Shown: positions 16,612-25,227 of the stretch, in pieces
How the letters are laid out: the number at the start of each line of letters is the position of its first letter
Numbering within the stretch: position 1 is the first letter of the stretch
Assembly (NCBI GenBank): GCA_016714225.1
Contig: JADJNS010000034.1
Span: 62,001-126,000 of the forward strand
From: Archangiaceae bacterium
GTDB lineage: Bacteria; Myxococcota; Myxococcia; Myxococcales; Myxococcaceae
Length of the DNA: 64,000 bases
Reading direction: 5' to 3'
Made by a program: the position numbers and the translations under genes
Notes under the pieces: model-generated
What the model was told of the DNA's origin: nothing
Seen by the model: the letters and a program-made list of their open reading frames with translations, nothing else
The model's database searches: none

Positions 16612-16823
16612 GGTGGCTCTTCGGCGACGGCGACCTGTGGCTCTTGCTGATGATGCTGGTCGCCGGCCTGCTGCCGGTCATCTCGGACCTGCTGCAGGGC
16701 CGGGTGCTCGGCGGCGAGGCGACGGTGGGAGGCTTGATTGCCACCGTGAGCGCGGTGGCGCTGTTGCGGCGGGTGGCGCAGCACTGGCGCGCGGCGGCGA
16801 TGCGCCGGCGGCTGATGCGCTGA
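16608..16823 (+). CDS. 71-aa membrane microprotein coupled to kup
   Basis: The ATG at 16608 overlaps the kup stop codon (ATGA). The product has a strongly hydrophobic helix (LWLLLMMLVAGLLPVISDLL, about residues 10-29), a second weaker one (GGLIATVSAVALL, about 40-53) and a very basic C-terminus (RRVAQHW, then MRRRLMR). That layout predicts two membrane passes with the positive tail in the cytoplasm. I know of no family. Coupling and membrane location suggest a subunit or modulator of the Kup carrier; this is inference. It ends 16 bp from a convergent gene. Confidence 0.65.
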   Translation: MRWLFGDGDLWLLLMMLVAGLLPVISDLLQGRVLGGEATVGGLIATVSAVALLRRVAQHWRAAAMRRRLMR

Positions 16824-16839
16824 ACCTGGAGTTCTTCTT

Positions 16840-17199
16840 TCAGTGCTGGGCCTGGCTGCCGCCCTCGTTGTCCCAGCGCTGCTGCGCCGGCTGCGAGGGC
16901 CTGGCCGGCTGCGGGCGCCGGGCCGGCTCGAGCACCGGGCTGCCGCGGGGGAAGTAGCCGAGGTCGATGATGTCCATCAGCTGGGTGTCGTCGCTCCAGC
17001 GGTGCAGCACCCAGAGGTGGTACGGCGCCTCGAACGACACGTCTTCCGACCAGACCAGGCGGTCTTCGCTGCTGCGCTCGAGGTGGGCGTACAACCATTC
17101 GCGCTCGGGCTCAGAGAGCCGTTGGTAGTGGTCGATGGCGCCGGGCGCGACGCGAATGGAGTAGGGGCCGAGAGAGATGATCAGCGGTTCGAGGTACAT
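16840..17199 (-). CDS. Hypothetical protein
   Basis: A 119-residue cytoplasmic protein; ATG 17199 is chosen because GAGGAAG lies six bases upstream. The N-terminal 85 residues look folded (YLEPLIISLGPYSIRVAPGA; REWLYAHLERSS; LWVLHRWSDDTQLMDIIDLG), while the last 35 are Pro/Gln-rich and disordered. It is rich in Trp, Tyr and Asp. No family is recognised. It is divergent from the desaturase gene, separated by 178 bp that must hold both promoters. Confidence 0.65.
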   Translation of the reverse strand: MYLEPLIISLGPYSIRVAPGAIDHYQRLSEPEREWLYAHLERSSEDRLVWSEDVSFEAPYHLWVLHRWSDDTQLMDIIDLGYFPRGSPVLEPARRPQPARPSQPAQQRWDNEGGSQAQH

Positions 17200-17377
17200 G
17201 ACGTCTTCCTCACGAGGAGCCTTCGAACAGCGGCCTCGAGTCGAGGTGCTCTTTCGCCGGCGATTCAAGCGTAACGGTACCGCTCGAAGGCAGCCCGACC
17301 GCCGCCGTGGCGTGGCGACGCGGTGCGAACGGGCCGGCCGTGACTCTGGCGTGACGACCCGCCGTTAACCCTTGGCG

Positions 17378-18265
17378 ATGTCCGACGAACGCATCGGGTG
17401 GCGCAAGAGCTTGCCGTTCATCGGAGTTCACCTGCTGGCCCTGCTGGCGTTCGTGGTGCCGTTTCAGTGGAGCTACGTGCTGCTCGCGGTCGGGCTGTAC
17501 TACGCGCGCATGCTGGTGCTCACCATCGGGTACCACCGGTACTTCTCGCACCGCTCGTTTCAGACCTCGCGGGTGTTTCAGTTCGTGCTGGCGTTCGCGG
17601 CCGAGACCTCGGCGCAGAAGGGCGTGCTGTGGTGGGCGGCGCACCACCGCCACCACCACAAGTTCTCGGACCAGCCCGAAGACATTCACTCGCCCGCCCA
17701 GAAGGGCTTCTGGTGGAGCCACGTGGGCTGGGTGCTGTGCCCGAAGTACGACGCGACGCGCTGGGAGCAGATCAAAGACTTCTCGCGCTTCCCCGAGCTG
17801 CGCTTCATCGACCGCCACTGGTGGCTGCCGCCGCTGTTGGGCGCGGTGGTGCTGTTTACGGTGGGCGGGCTGCCGGTGCTGGTGTGGGGCGGCTTCGTCT
17901 CGACGGTGGTGCTCTTTCACGGCACCTTCACCATCAACTCGCTCAGCCACGTGTTCGGCCGGCGCCGCTACCTCACCACCGACACCAGCCGGAACAATTG
18001 GCTCCTGGCGCTCATCACCTGCGGCGAGGGCTGGCACAACAACCACCACTTTCACCAGAACACCGCCAACCAGGGCTGGTTCTGGTGGGAGGTCGACTTC
18101 TCGTACCTGCTCTTGCGTGGGCTCGAGCAGCTGGGCCTGGTGTGGAAGCTGAAGAAGCCCGAGGCCCAGACGCGGTTCGCGCACCTCAAGTACACCGACG
18201 CGCAGCGGGCGCAGCTCGACCCGCGCCGCGGGATGCCGGTGCGAGCGCCCCAGCCAGCCCCCTGA
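17378..18265 (+). CDS. Membrane fatty-acid (acyl-CoA) desaturase
   Basis: A 295-residue integral membrane di-iron enzyme. The three His boxes are present: HRYFSH, HRHHH and HNNHH, the last in GEGWHNNHHFHQNTANQGW, with hydrophobic helices between them. This order matches delta-9 acyl-CoA/acyl-lipid desaturases, which introduce a double bond into C16-C18 chains and adjust membrane fluidity. ATG 17378 is preferred over TTG 17372. No electron-donor domain is fused, so a separate ferredoxin or cytochrome is needed. It precedes the HMG-CoA synthase gene by 111 bp on the same strand. Confidence 0.93.
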   Translation: MSDERIGWRKSLPFIGVHLLALLAFVVPFQWSYVLLAVGLYYARMLVLTIGYHRYFSHRSFQTSRVFQFVLAFAAETSAQKGVLWWAAHHRHHHKFSDQPEDIHSPAQKGFWWSHVGWVLCPKYDATRWEQIKDFSRFPELRFIDRHWWLPPLLGAVVLFTVGGLPVLVWGGFVSTVVLFHGTFTINSLSHVFGRRRYLTTDTSRNNWLLALITCGEGWHNNHHFHQNTANQGWFWWEVDFSYLLLRGLEQLGLVWKLKKPEAQTRFAHLKYTDAQRAQLDPRRGMPVRAPQPAP

Positions 18266-18321
18266 AGCAACCCCTCGTCAGCACGGGCCTTTTGCCCGAA
18301 CGCTTGACGGCCCGGCGAGCT

Positions 18322-18358
18322 CTGACGCAATGTGTCACGCATTGACGCATGGCGTCAG
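18322..18358. promoter_or_regulatory. Two tandem palindromic operators before HMG-CoA synthase
   Basis: TGACGCAATGTGTCA (18323-18337) and TGACGCATGGCGTCA (18343-18357) are two copies of TGAC-N7-GTCA whose starts are 20 bp apart, i.e. two helical turns. The outer limits CTGACGC and GCGTCAG also form an inverted repeat. They lie 19-54 bp before the start at 18377, where a repressor of the TetR or GntR type would act. A third copy lies before ureAB (25536-25550). Confidence 0.6.
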
Positions 18359-18376
18359 AACGGAGGGTGTTCGCAG

Positions 18377-19552
18377 GTGAAGACGGTCGGAATCGAAGCG
18401 ATTGGAGTGGCGGTACCCAAGGCGTACCTCGAGCTCAGCGACCTGGCCAAGGCGCGCGGGGTGCCGGAGGGAAAGTTCGCCGAGGGGCTGGGCCTCTCGC
18501 AGATGTCGGTGCCGGGGCCGCACGACGACACGGTGTCGCTGGCGGCGCAGGCGGCGGTGGCGGCGCTGAAGGGCGTCGACGTGTGGAACATCGGGCTGTG
18601 CATCGTCGGCACCGAGACCGCGGTCGACCACTCGAAGCCGGTCTCGTCGTTCTTGCAGGGGCTGTTGCACCTGCCGCCGCACTGCCGCGTCTTCGAGACC
18701 AAGCACGCCTGCTACGGCGGCACCGCGGGCTTGATGACCGCGCTCGACTGGATTCGCGCGGGCAGCAACCGCGGCCGCAAGGCGCTGGTCATCTGCTCCG
18801 ACCTGGCGCGCTACGGGCTGAACACGCCGGGTGAGCCGACGCAGGGCGCGGGCGCGGTGGCGCTGCTGGTGTCCGAGCAGCCCGACCTGGCCGAGATTTC
18901 ACCGGTGGTCGGCACCTACTCGCGCGACGTGATGGACTTCTGGCGCCCGCTGTACCGGAAGGACGCCATCGTCGACGGGCACTACTCGATGAGCTGCTAC
19001 CTCGAGGCGCTCAAGAGCGCGTTTCTGGCGTGGCAGGTGGAGCAGAACGGGTTCAAGCCGTTCGTGGCCGACCGCTTCTCGTCGATCGTGTACCACGTGC
19101 CTTTCCCCAAGATGGCGCGCAAGGCGCACGACGCGCTGCGCGAGTTCGACGGCGACCGCGAGGCGGCGAAGAGCTTCGAGTGGCAGGTGAAGAGCGGGCT
19201 CGAGCTGCCGCGCCGGGTGGGCAACCTCTACACCGGCTCGCTGTACCTCTCGCTGGCCAGCGTGCTGGCCACCGACGACCGCGACCTCGACAACGCCCAG
19301 CTGGCGCTCTTCAGCTACGGCAGCGGCTCGTGCGCCGAGTTCTTCACCATGAAGGTGACGCCGGGCGCGCAGAAGAAGGTGCGGGCGCTGGGGCTCATCA
19401 AGCGGCTCGAGGAGCGCAAGCGGCTGTCGGTGGACGAATACGAGCGCTTGATGCGCGCGGCCGAGCATGACGACCGCGCCGCCGTCGAGCACGAGGGCGT
19501 GCACGGGTTCCTGGGCGTGAAGGAAGACCGCCGGCTCTACGCGCTGGGGTGA
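18377..19552 (+). CDS. mvaS: Hydroxymethylglutaryl-CoA synthase
   Basis: A 391-residue condensing enzyme joining acetyl-CoA to acetoacetyl-CoA. The catalytic triad is intact: Glu80 in GTETAVDHSK, Cys112 in ETKHACYGGTAG and His240 in VYHVPFPK, matching spacing in bacterial MvaS. GTG 18377 is preceded by GGAGG ten bases upstream. Myxobacteria use this enzyme for mevalonate/isoprenoid supply and, in Myxococcus, to make isovaleryl-CoA by an alternative route; PksG-type homologues also serve polyketide beta-branching. No other mevalonate or polyketide gene is nearby, so the pathway stays open. Control by the paired operators just upstream is likely. Confidence 0.9.
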   Translation: MKTVGIEAIGVAVPKAYLELSDLAKARGVPEGKFAEGLGLSQMSVPGPHDDTVSLAAQAAVAALKGVDVWNIGLCIVGTETAVDHSKPVSSFLQGLLHLPPHCRVFETKHACYGGTAGLMTALDWIRAGSNRGRKALVICSDLARYGLNTPGEPTQGAGAVALLVSEQPDLAEISPVVGTYSRDVMDFWRPLYRKDAIVDGHYSMSCYLEALKSAFLAWQVEQNGFKPFVADRFSSIVYHVPFPKMARKAHDALREFDGDREAAKSFEWQVKSGLELPRRVGNLYTGSLYLSLASVLATDDRDLDNAQLALFSYGSGSCAEFFTMKVTPGAQKKVRALGLIKRLEERKRLSVDEYERLMRAAEHDDRAAVEHEGVHGFLGVKEDRRLYALG

Positions 19553-20316
19553 GCGCGTCGGGCGGGTGCGGTGACGCGCTCGGATTACCCGCAGGTGAAG
19601 GTGGGCACGGGTTCCGGCGGCCCCGAGCGTCTTGCGCTGCCGGAGCCTCGAGCTCGGTCAGCGCCGCTTCGAGGCGGTTGCGCTCGACCACCGAGCCCCC
19701 GCCCCACGCCACCTGCACCTCTCACGCGGAGGCTGTCGTCTCACTTTCCGGCGGGGAAGCTCGCTCGAGCCGAGGGCGGTCGGCGAGAGCGCGCCTACCC
19801 GCGCAGGGCAGCGCGCCTGAGGCGCCGGCCCCTCCGTGCTCGGGCAGCTCCTCGCTTCATGCGTTGAGCTGAACGGGCAGACGCGGGTCGGCGGGATGCG
19901 ACGCGCGTGACCTGGCTCGGGGTGCCGTGGGGGTCATTGCGGGATGCGCAATTAAACAGCCCCACTACTGAGCCTTGTAGCATTACGCTCTTCCTATACT
20001 CAGCGCGAAAAAAGTGGCCGGGCAAGCTCCGGCAGAGCGGGAGAAGTGACCGCACGTGCCCTCGTTTGCCGAAGGCGCCGCTCCCCATGGCGAGGAGCTC
20101 CCCCGGATACGGAGGGCCAGAGGCTCGCCCCACGGCGCGAGCGCGACCCGCCAACCAGCGTACGCAACCGGCCATGCCGCCCGAGCCACCCGACCGCGAC
20201 GTGCCCGCGCCCGCGCCCGCGGCATCCGGGAACGGTGCGTCGAAGCCCGAAGCCCGAGCTCCGCCGAGTCCGAGCTCCACCGAGTCCGAACCTCATCTAC
20301 GCAGGCGAAGCGCACC
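19553..20316. other. 764-bp gap without a convincing gene
   Basis: Both strands contain only frames of low complexity with poor composition. The left part is G/C-rich. An unusually A/T-rich patch (about 19945-20005, including a run of six A) is followed by short inverted G/C segments (CCGGGC...GCTCCGG near 20018-20034). The patch could hold a promoter or a small RNA, but nothing definite can be called. It lies between the HMG-CoA synthase and the opposing response-regulator gene. Confidence 0.5.
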
Positions 20317-20715
20317 TCACGCCGCCAGCGCAACCGGCTGGCAGACGAGGCAGAGGGTCTCGAGCACCAGGTCGGTATCAGCCGGCTTGCTCAGCACCCG
20401 GCGCGCGCGGCTCAAGAAGAACGCCGCATGCGGGTTCCCGGTGAGCAGCACCCGGGGAATCGCAGCGAGCGCCGGCACCGCGTCGCAGTATTCGCAGAAC
20501 ACGCGCCCGTCCATCAGCGGCATGTCGAGGTCGACCAGCATCGCGGCGGGCTTCGCGCCCTGCTCGAGCTGCGCCAGCGCCTCGAGGCCGTTCGCCGCGC
20601 CCAGCACGGTGCACCCGGCGTGGCGCAGCGCCTCGGCCAGCAGCTCGCGCGCATCAGCATCGTCGTCGATGACCAGAATCGTGCAACCGGTGAGCGGGCT
20701 CCCCCGAGTTTTCAT
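20317..20715 (-). CDS. Single-domain response regulator
   Basis: A 132-residue receiver. The acidic pocket is IDDDAD (residues 16-21) and the phospho-acceptor is Asp62 in LVDLDMPLMDG. A switch Thr (LLTGNP) and the conserved Lys-Pro (VLSKPAD) are present, so it should be phosphorylated. There is no output domain, so it must act through a partner, as CheY-like proteins do. It is divergent from kdpD with 214 bp between, but a receiver of this type is not part of known Kdp systems. Confidence 0.9.
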   Translation of the reverse strand: MKTRGSPLTGCTILVIDDDADARELLAEALRHAGCTVLGAANGLEALAQLEQGAKPAAMLVDLDMPLMDGRVFCEYCDAVPALAAIPRVLLTGNPHAAFFLSRARRVLSKPADTDLVLETLCLVCQPVALAA

Positions 20716-20870
20716 GAATCATCTGTACGCGAGCGCCCAATTTCCCGCCGCCGCCCGGCGCCCGGTCTCGCCGTGGTAACCGGCCGCCTGACCTCGGCAT
20801 CGCCCCGACGTAACCCCGAAAGGACGCGTCTTGACGCCGCCTTGATGCCCAAGGCGCGCATCGTCGGGGC

Positions 20871-20933
20871 ATGAACGCGCGCTTCGACGGGCCTCGTGTC
20901 AAGGTGCCAGGGTTGAGCGCCGACCTGCCATGA
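20871..20933 (+). CDS. Possible 20-codon leader peptide overlapping kdpD
   Basis: ATG 20871 opens a 20-residue frame (MNARFDGPRVKVPGLSADLP) whose TGA overlaps the kdpD ATG as ATGA. That is the arrangement of translational coupling, and kdpD's own ribosome-binding site is not obvious. Short frames arise easily by chance in such G/C-rich DNA, so this remains tentative. Confidence 0.25.
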   Translation: MNARFDGPRVKVPGLSADLP

Positions 20934-23596
20934 GCGAGCGTCCCGACCCCGATCGACTGCTCGAGCGCATCAGCGCCGAGGCCGAGAAAGAGCGCCGCGC
21001 GAGGCTGAAGGTGTTCTTCGGCTTCGCGCCAGGAGTGGGAAAGACGTACCGCATGCTGCAGGTGGCGCGCGAGCTGGTGAGCCAGCAAGTCGACGTGGTG
21101 GTGGGCGCGGTTGAGACCCACGGCCGCTACGACACCGGCGCGCTCACGCTCGGGCTCGAGATTCTGCCCAAGCGGGTGCTCGACTACCGCGGCAAGGCCC
21201 TCGAAGAGCTCGACCTCGACGCCGCGCTGCGCCGCAAGCCCAAGCTCCTGCTGCTCGACGAGCTGGCCCACACCAACGCGCCCGGCTCGCGGCACAGCAA
21301 GCGCTGGCAAGACGTGGTCGAGCTGCTCGATGCCGGCATCGATGTCTACACGACCGTCAACGTGCAGCACGTCGAATCGCTCAACGACGTGGTGGCGCAA
21401 ATCACCGGAGTGCAGGTGCGCGAGACCGTGCCCGACTCGATTCTCGAGCGCGCCGACGAGGTCGAGCTGGTCGACATCGCGCCCGAAGAGCTGCTCGACC
21501 GGTTGCGCGAGGGCAAGGTGTACCTGCCCGACCAGATCGCCCGCGCGGCGAGCGGCTTCTTTCAGCGCGGCAACCTGCTGGCGCTGCGTGAGCTCGCGCT
21601 GCGCCGCACCGCCGAGCGGGTCGACGCCGACGTGCTGGCGTGGCGCGAGCAGCAGGGCGTGGCGAAGACCTGGGCCACCAGCGAGCGCATCATGGTGTGC
21701 GTCGGGCCGGCCCCCGCGTCGGCGCGGCTGCTTCGCGCGGGGCGCCGAATGGCGGCCGGCCTGCGCGCGCCGTGGAGCGCGGTGTGGGTCGAGCCGTTCG
21801 CTCCGGCGCGCATGAGCGAAGCCGACCGGGTACGGCTCGAGCAGCACCTGAAGCTCGCCGAGGGCCTCGGCGCGCAGGTGGTGCGGCTCACCGGCAGCTC
21901 GGTGAGCGAGACGCTGCTCTCGCACGCGCGCAAGACCAACGTCACCCGGCTGCTGATCGGCAAGCCCACCCACTCGCGCCTGTGGGACCGGCTCCGCGGC
22001 TCGCTGCTCGACGAGGTGGTGCGCGGCAGCGGCGACGTCGACGTGCACGTCATCTCGGGAGACGGCGAAGGCGCGGCGCCTTCACGAGGCGTGGCCGCCC
22101 CTGCCGAAGAGCCCCTCACCCGCAGCGCCTGGCTGGGCGGCGCGCTGATGCCGCTGCTCGCCACCGTGCTGGCGCTCGGCATTCGCTCGCTCTACCCGGT
22201 GCCCGACCTCGAGATGCTGTACCTGTTGGGCGTCATCATCGCCGCGGTGCGCTTCGGGCGCGGGCCGGCCATCGTCGCCGCGGCGCTGTCGGTGGGCGGG
22301 TACGACTTCTTCTTCGTGCCACCGTCGCTCACGTTCGCGGTGGCCGACGCGCGCTACCTGCTCACCTTCGCGATGATGTTCGGGGTGGGGCTGATGGCCG
22401 GCACGCTCACCGCGCGCATTCGCCGGCAAGAGCGCGAGGCGGTGCTGCGCGAAGAGCGCACCGGCGCCCTCTACGCGCTCAGCCGCGAGCTGGCCATCAC
22501 CGCGGCCGAGGGTCAGGCGGCGACCACCACCGCGCGGCACGTGGCGCAGAGCTTCGATGCTCCGGCGGTGGTGCTGCTCAAGTCAGCGGGCGGCGCGCTG
22601 GTGCCCGCCGCCGAGTGGCCGGCCGGCACCCGCCTCGAGGGCGGCGAGCTGGCCGTCGCGCAGTGGGTCGCCGAGCACGGGCGGCTCGCCGGCCACGGCA
22701 CCGACACCCTGCCGGGCGCCAAGGCGCTCTGTGCACCGCTGCGTACCGCCGCGGGCCCGCTCGGAGTGGTGGCGGTGGTGCTCGCGGCGCGGCCGGCGCT
22801 CACCAACGAGCAGCGCTCGATGCTCGACACCCTCGCGGCCCAGGCCGCCTCGGCGCTCGAGCGGGTGCGGCTGGCCGCCGACGCCGAGGCCGCGTCGCTG
22901 CGCGCCAAGACCGAAGAGATGCGCAGCTCGCTGCTCTCGGCGGTCTCGCACGACCTGCGCACCCCGCTGGCGGCCATCACCGGCGCGGCGACCACGCTCA
23001 AAGACTCGAGCGCGCCGCTGCCGCCCGAGCAGCGCGAAGAGCTGATCGAGTCGATCTGCGATGAGGCCGAGCGCCTCGAGCGCCTGGTGGGCAACCTGCT
23101 CGACATGACCCGCCTCGAGTCGGGCGGCCTTCAACCCAAGCGCGAGTGGGTGCCGCTCGACGAGGTGGTGGGCAGCGCGCTCAACCGCCTCGAGGCGAAG
23201 CTGGCCGGGCGCCCGGTCACGGTGACCCTGGCCCCCACGCTGCCGCTGCTCTCGGTCGACCCGCTGCTGTTCGAGCAGGTGCTCGTGAACCTGCTCGAGA
23301 ACGCCAGCAAGCACACCCCGGCCGGCACCGCCGTCGACCTGGCGGCGAAGGTCGAGGGCCCGCTGCTGCTCATCGACGTGGCCGACCGGGGCTCAGGCCT
23401 GCCTGCCGGCGCGGGCGAGCGGCTGTTCGAGAAGTTCTACCGCGGGCCGAGCCGCGGGGTGTCGGGCGCCGGCCTGGGCCTCGCCATCTGCAAGGGCATC
23501 GTCGAGGCCCACGGCGGTCGAATCTCGGCGTTCGATCGCGAAGGCGGTGGCGCGGTGTTTCGCGTCGCCCTGCCGGTTCCCAAGGAGCAGCCATGA
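20930..23596 (+). CDS. kdpD: KdpD potassium/turgor sensor histidine kinase
   Basis: An 888-residue membrane kinase. The N-terminal KdpD domain has a Walker A-like GFAPGVGKTYRML (about 31-43) and DELAHTNAPGSRHSKRWQDV. A universal-stress-like domain follows (about 245-375), then four membrane helices (about 400-500), a GAF-like segment (about 510-645), HisKA with His674 in VSHDLRTPLAAI, and an ATPase domain (VLVNLLENASKHTP; GAGLGLAICKGI). In other bacteria KdpD senses low K+ and phosphorylates KdpE to switch on kdpFABC. Those pump genes are not adjacent, so this pair may act on a remote operon or on the nearby kup genes. It overlaps kdpE by 4 nt. Confidence 0.94.
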   Translation: MSERPDPDRLLERISAEAEKERRARLKVFFGFAPGVGKTYRMLQVARELVSQQVDVVVGAVETHGRYDTGALTLGLEILPKRVLDYRGKALEELDLDAALRRKPKLLLLDELAHTNAPGSRHSKRWQDVVELLDAGIDVYTTVNVQHVESLNDVVAQITGVQVRETVPDSILERADEVELVDIAPEELLDRLREGKVYLPDQIARAASGFFQRGNLLALRELALRRTAERVDADVLAWREQQGVAKTWATSERIMVCVGPAPASARLLRAGRRMAAGLRAPWSAVWVEPFAPARMSEADRVRLEQHLKLAEGLGAQVVRLTGSSVSETLLSHARKTNVTRLLIGKPTHSRLWDRLRGSLLDEVVRGSGDVDVHVISGDGEGAAPSRGVAAPAEEPLTRSAWLGGALMPLLATVLALGIRSLYPVPDLEMLYLLGVIIAAVRFGRGPAIVAAALSVGGYDFFFVPPSLTFAVADARYLLTFAMMFGVGLMAGTLTARIRRQEREAVLREERTGALYALSRELAITAAEGQAATTTARHVAQSFDAPAVVLLKSAGGALVPAAEWPAGTRLEGGELAVAQWVAEHGRLAGHGTDTLPGAKALCAPLRTAAGPLGVVAVVLAARPALTNEQRSMLDTLAAQAASALERVRLAADAEAASLRAKTEEMRSSLLSAVSHDLRTPLAAITGAATTLKDSSAPLPPEQREELIESICDEAERLERLVGNLLDMTRLESGGLQPKREWVPLDEVVGSALNRLEAKLAGRPVTVTLAPTLPLLSVDPLLFEQVLVNLLENASKHTPAGTAVDLAAKVEGPLLLIDVADRGSGLPAGAGERLFEKFYRGPSRGVSGAGLGLAICKGIVEAHGGRISAFDREGGGAVFRVALPVPKEQP

Positions 23597-24279
23597 ACGC
23601 AGGGCCGGTGGTGCTGCTGGTCGAAGACGAGCCCGAGATGCGGCGCTTCATTCGCGCGTCGCTCACTGCGCACGGCTACCGGCTGGTCGAGGCGACCACT
23701 GCGAAAGAGGCGGGGCTGCTCGCTCCGGGGCACAACCCCGAGCTGGTGCTGCTCGACCTGGGGCTGCCCGACGAAGACGGCCTGAGCGTGACCGCGAAGC
23801 TGCGGGAGTGGACCCGGGTGCCCATCATCGTGCTCTCGGCGCGCGGGCGTGAGGAAGACAAGGTGCAGGCGCTCGACGCGGGCGCCGACGACTACCTCAC
23901 CAAGCCGTTCGGGGTGAACGAGCTGCTCGCGCGCATGCGGGTGGCGCTGCGGCACGCGGCCAAGGCGCCCGAAGAGCCGCGGCTCACCTTCGGCGAGCTG
24001 ACCATCGACCTCGAGTCGCGCACGGTGAAGCGCAGCGGCGAAGAGGTGCACCTCACCCCCATCGAGTACCGGCTGCTGGCGTACCTGGCGCAGCACGCCG
24101 GCAAGGTGCTCACCCACCGGCAGATTCTGAGCGAGGTGTGGGGGCCCGGCTCGGCGCACCAGACCCACTACGTGCGGGTGCACCTCGCCGAGCTGCGCAA
24201 GAAGATCGAGCTCGACCCGTCGCGGCCCAAGCTCATCGTCACCGAGCCCGGCGTCGGCTACCGCCTGCGCGGCGAGTGA
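23593..24279 (+). CDS. kdpE: KdpE response regulator (OmpR/PhoB family)
   Basis: A 228-residue regulator: a receiver with Asp55 (VLLDLGLPDEDG), switch residue in IIVLSARGREEDKV and Lys in YLTKPFG, then a winged-helix DNA-binding domain (VHLTPIEYRLLAYLAQHAGKVLTHRQIL, with the C-terminal YVRVHLAELRKKIE...GVGYRL). It is the normal partner of KdpD. ATG 23593 overlaps the kdpD stop and AAGGAG lies upstream. The direct repeats ATCAAGA between the kup genes have the spacing expected for this regulator class. Confidence 0.94.
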   Translation: MNAGPVVLLVEDEPEMRRFIRASLTAHGYRLVEATTAKEAGLLAPGHNPELVLLDLGLPDEDGLSVTAKLREWTRVPIIVLSARGREEDKVQALDAGADDYLTKPFGVNELLARMRVALRHAAKAPEEPRLTFGELTIDLESRTVKRSGEEVHLTPIEYRLLAYLAQHAGKVLTHRQILSEVWGPGSAHQTHYVRVHLAELRKKIELDPSRPKLIVTEPGVGYRLRGE

Positions 24280-24288
24280 CGTGAAGGG

Positions 24289-24405
24289 TTCACCCTGAGA
24301 GGAGTCGAAGGGGGCCCGCAACCTCTTCGGCAGAGTCTGCTTCCGCGGTGTTCGGGCGGCGCGCGGCCTGCGGCCTGCGGCCTCAAGGCCTTCGCTCAGC
24401 GTGAA
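24289..24405. repeat. Dispersed element framed by TTCACCCTGAG / CTCAGCGTGAA
   Basis: The ends form an 11-bp inverted repeat with one mismatch. Inside are GGAGTCGAAGG and three tandem GCGGCCT units. Related elements lie at 58314-58449 and 60719-60888. It sits between kdpE and ureD. Confidence 0.6.
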
Positions 24406-24486
24406 CCGTGCTGAGCTGGAAAAGCGGCTCGAGCAGGGCCGCGGCGAGCCCGACGGCGAGGCGCGGAAGCGTGGTAGCAGCAGCCC

Positions 24487-25227
24487 GTGTCGGCGGCGCG
24501 CGCCCAGCTCGAGGTGAAGGCCATCGCGGGCCGCTCGGTGGTCACCGGCGCGACCACCCAGCCGCCGTTGGGGCTGCTCAACCCGCGCCGGGCCTCGGGC
24601 GCCGCGTGGGTCTACCAGTCGAGCCTCGGAGGCGGCTTCGTCGGCGACGACGCGCTCGAGCTGTCGGTGCGCGTCGAGCCGGGGGCCACGCTGTTCCTCT
24701 CGTCGCAGGCGTCGAGCAAGGTCTACCGCCGCGCCGACGCGCGCTTCACCGCGCACGCCGAGGTGCAGCCCGACGCGGCGCTGGCGTGGTGGCCCGACCC
24801 GGTGGCCTGCTTCGCCGGCGCCTCGCTCACCCAGGCGCTGCACTTCTCGCTCGGGCGCGGCGCCCGGCTGCTCTGCGTCGACGCGTACACCGCCGGCCGG
24901 GTGGCGCACGGCGAGCGCTGGGCCTTCGACCGCATGGACCTCGCGCTTTCTATCGACGTCGAGGGGCGCGCGGTGCTGCGCGAAGGGCTGCTGCTCGACC
25001 CGCGTCACGGCCCGCTCGATGCTCGCCTGCGCGGCTTCGAGGCGTTCGCCACCGCGGTGCTGGTGGGCATGAGCGGGCCCGCCCTGCCGTCGGCGAGCGT
25101 CTGGCCCTGGGGCACCGTGCTGCGCTTCGGCGCGAGCTCGACCGAGGCGCTGCAGGCCCAGCTGCGCGCGGCGCTGACCCCGGCGCTCGAGGTGCTGCTC
25201 GGCGAAGACCCCTTCGCGCGAAAGTAG
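24487..25227 (+). CDS. ureD: Urease accessory protein UreD
   Basis: A 246-residue protein starting at GTG 24487. It shows the UreD/UreH pattern: a beta-rich N-half with GLLNPRR, SLGGGFVGDDALELSVRVEPGA, TLFLSSQASSKVYR and WWPDPVACFAGA, then a helical C-terminal part. UreD binds apo-urease and recruits UreF and UreG for nickel insertion. It is separated from ureAB by 344 bp with no gene, whereas the other ure genes are tightly coupled, so it may be expressed independently. Length is slightly below the usual 260-300 residues. Confidence 0.88.
   Translation: MSAARAQLEVKAIAGRSVVTGATTQPPLGLLNPRRASGAAWVYQSSLGGGFVGDDALELSVRVEPGATLFLSSQASSKVYRRADARFTAHAEVQPDAALAWWPDPVACFAGASLTQALHFSLGRGARLLCVDAYTAGRVAHGERWAFDRMDLALSIDVEGRAVLREGLLLDPRHGPLDARLRGFEAFATAVLVGMSGPALPSASVWPWGTVLRFGASSTEALQAQLRAALTPALEVLLGEDPFARK

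Noticed and set aside
19795..20280. A 161-codon minus-strand frame in the gap after HMG-CoA synthase
   Set aside because: Low-complexity Gly/Arg/Ala content, no start signal and no family likeness.
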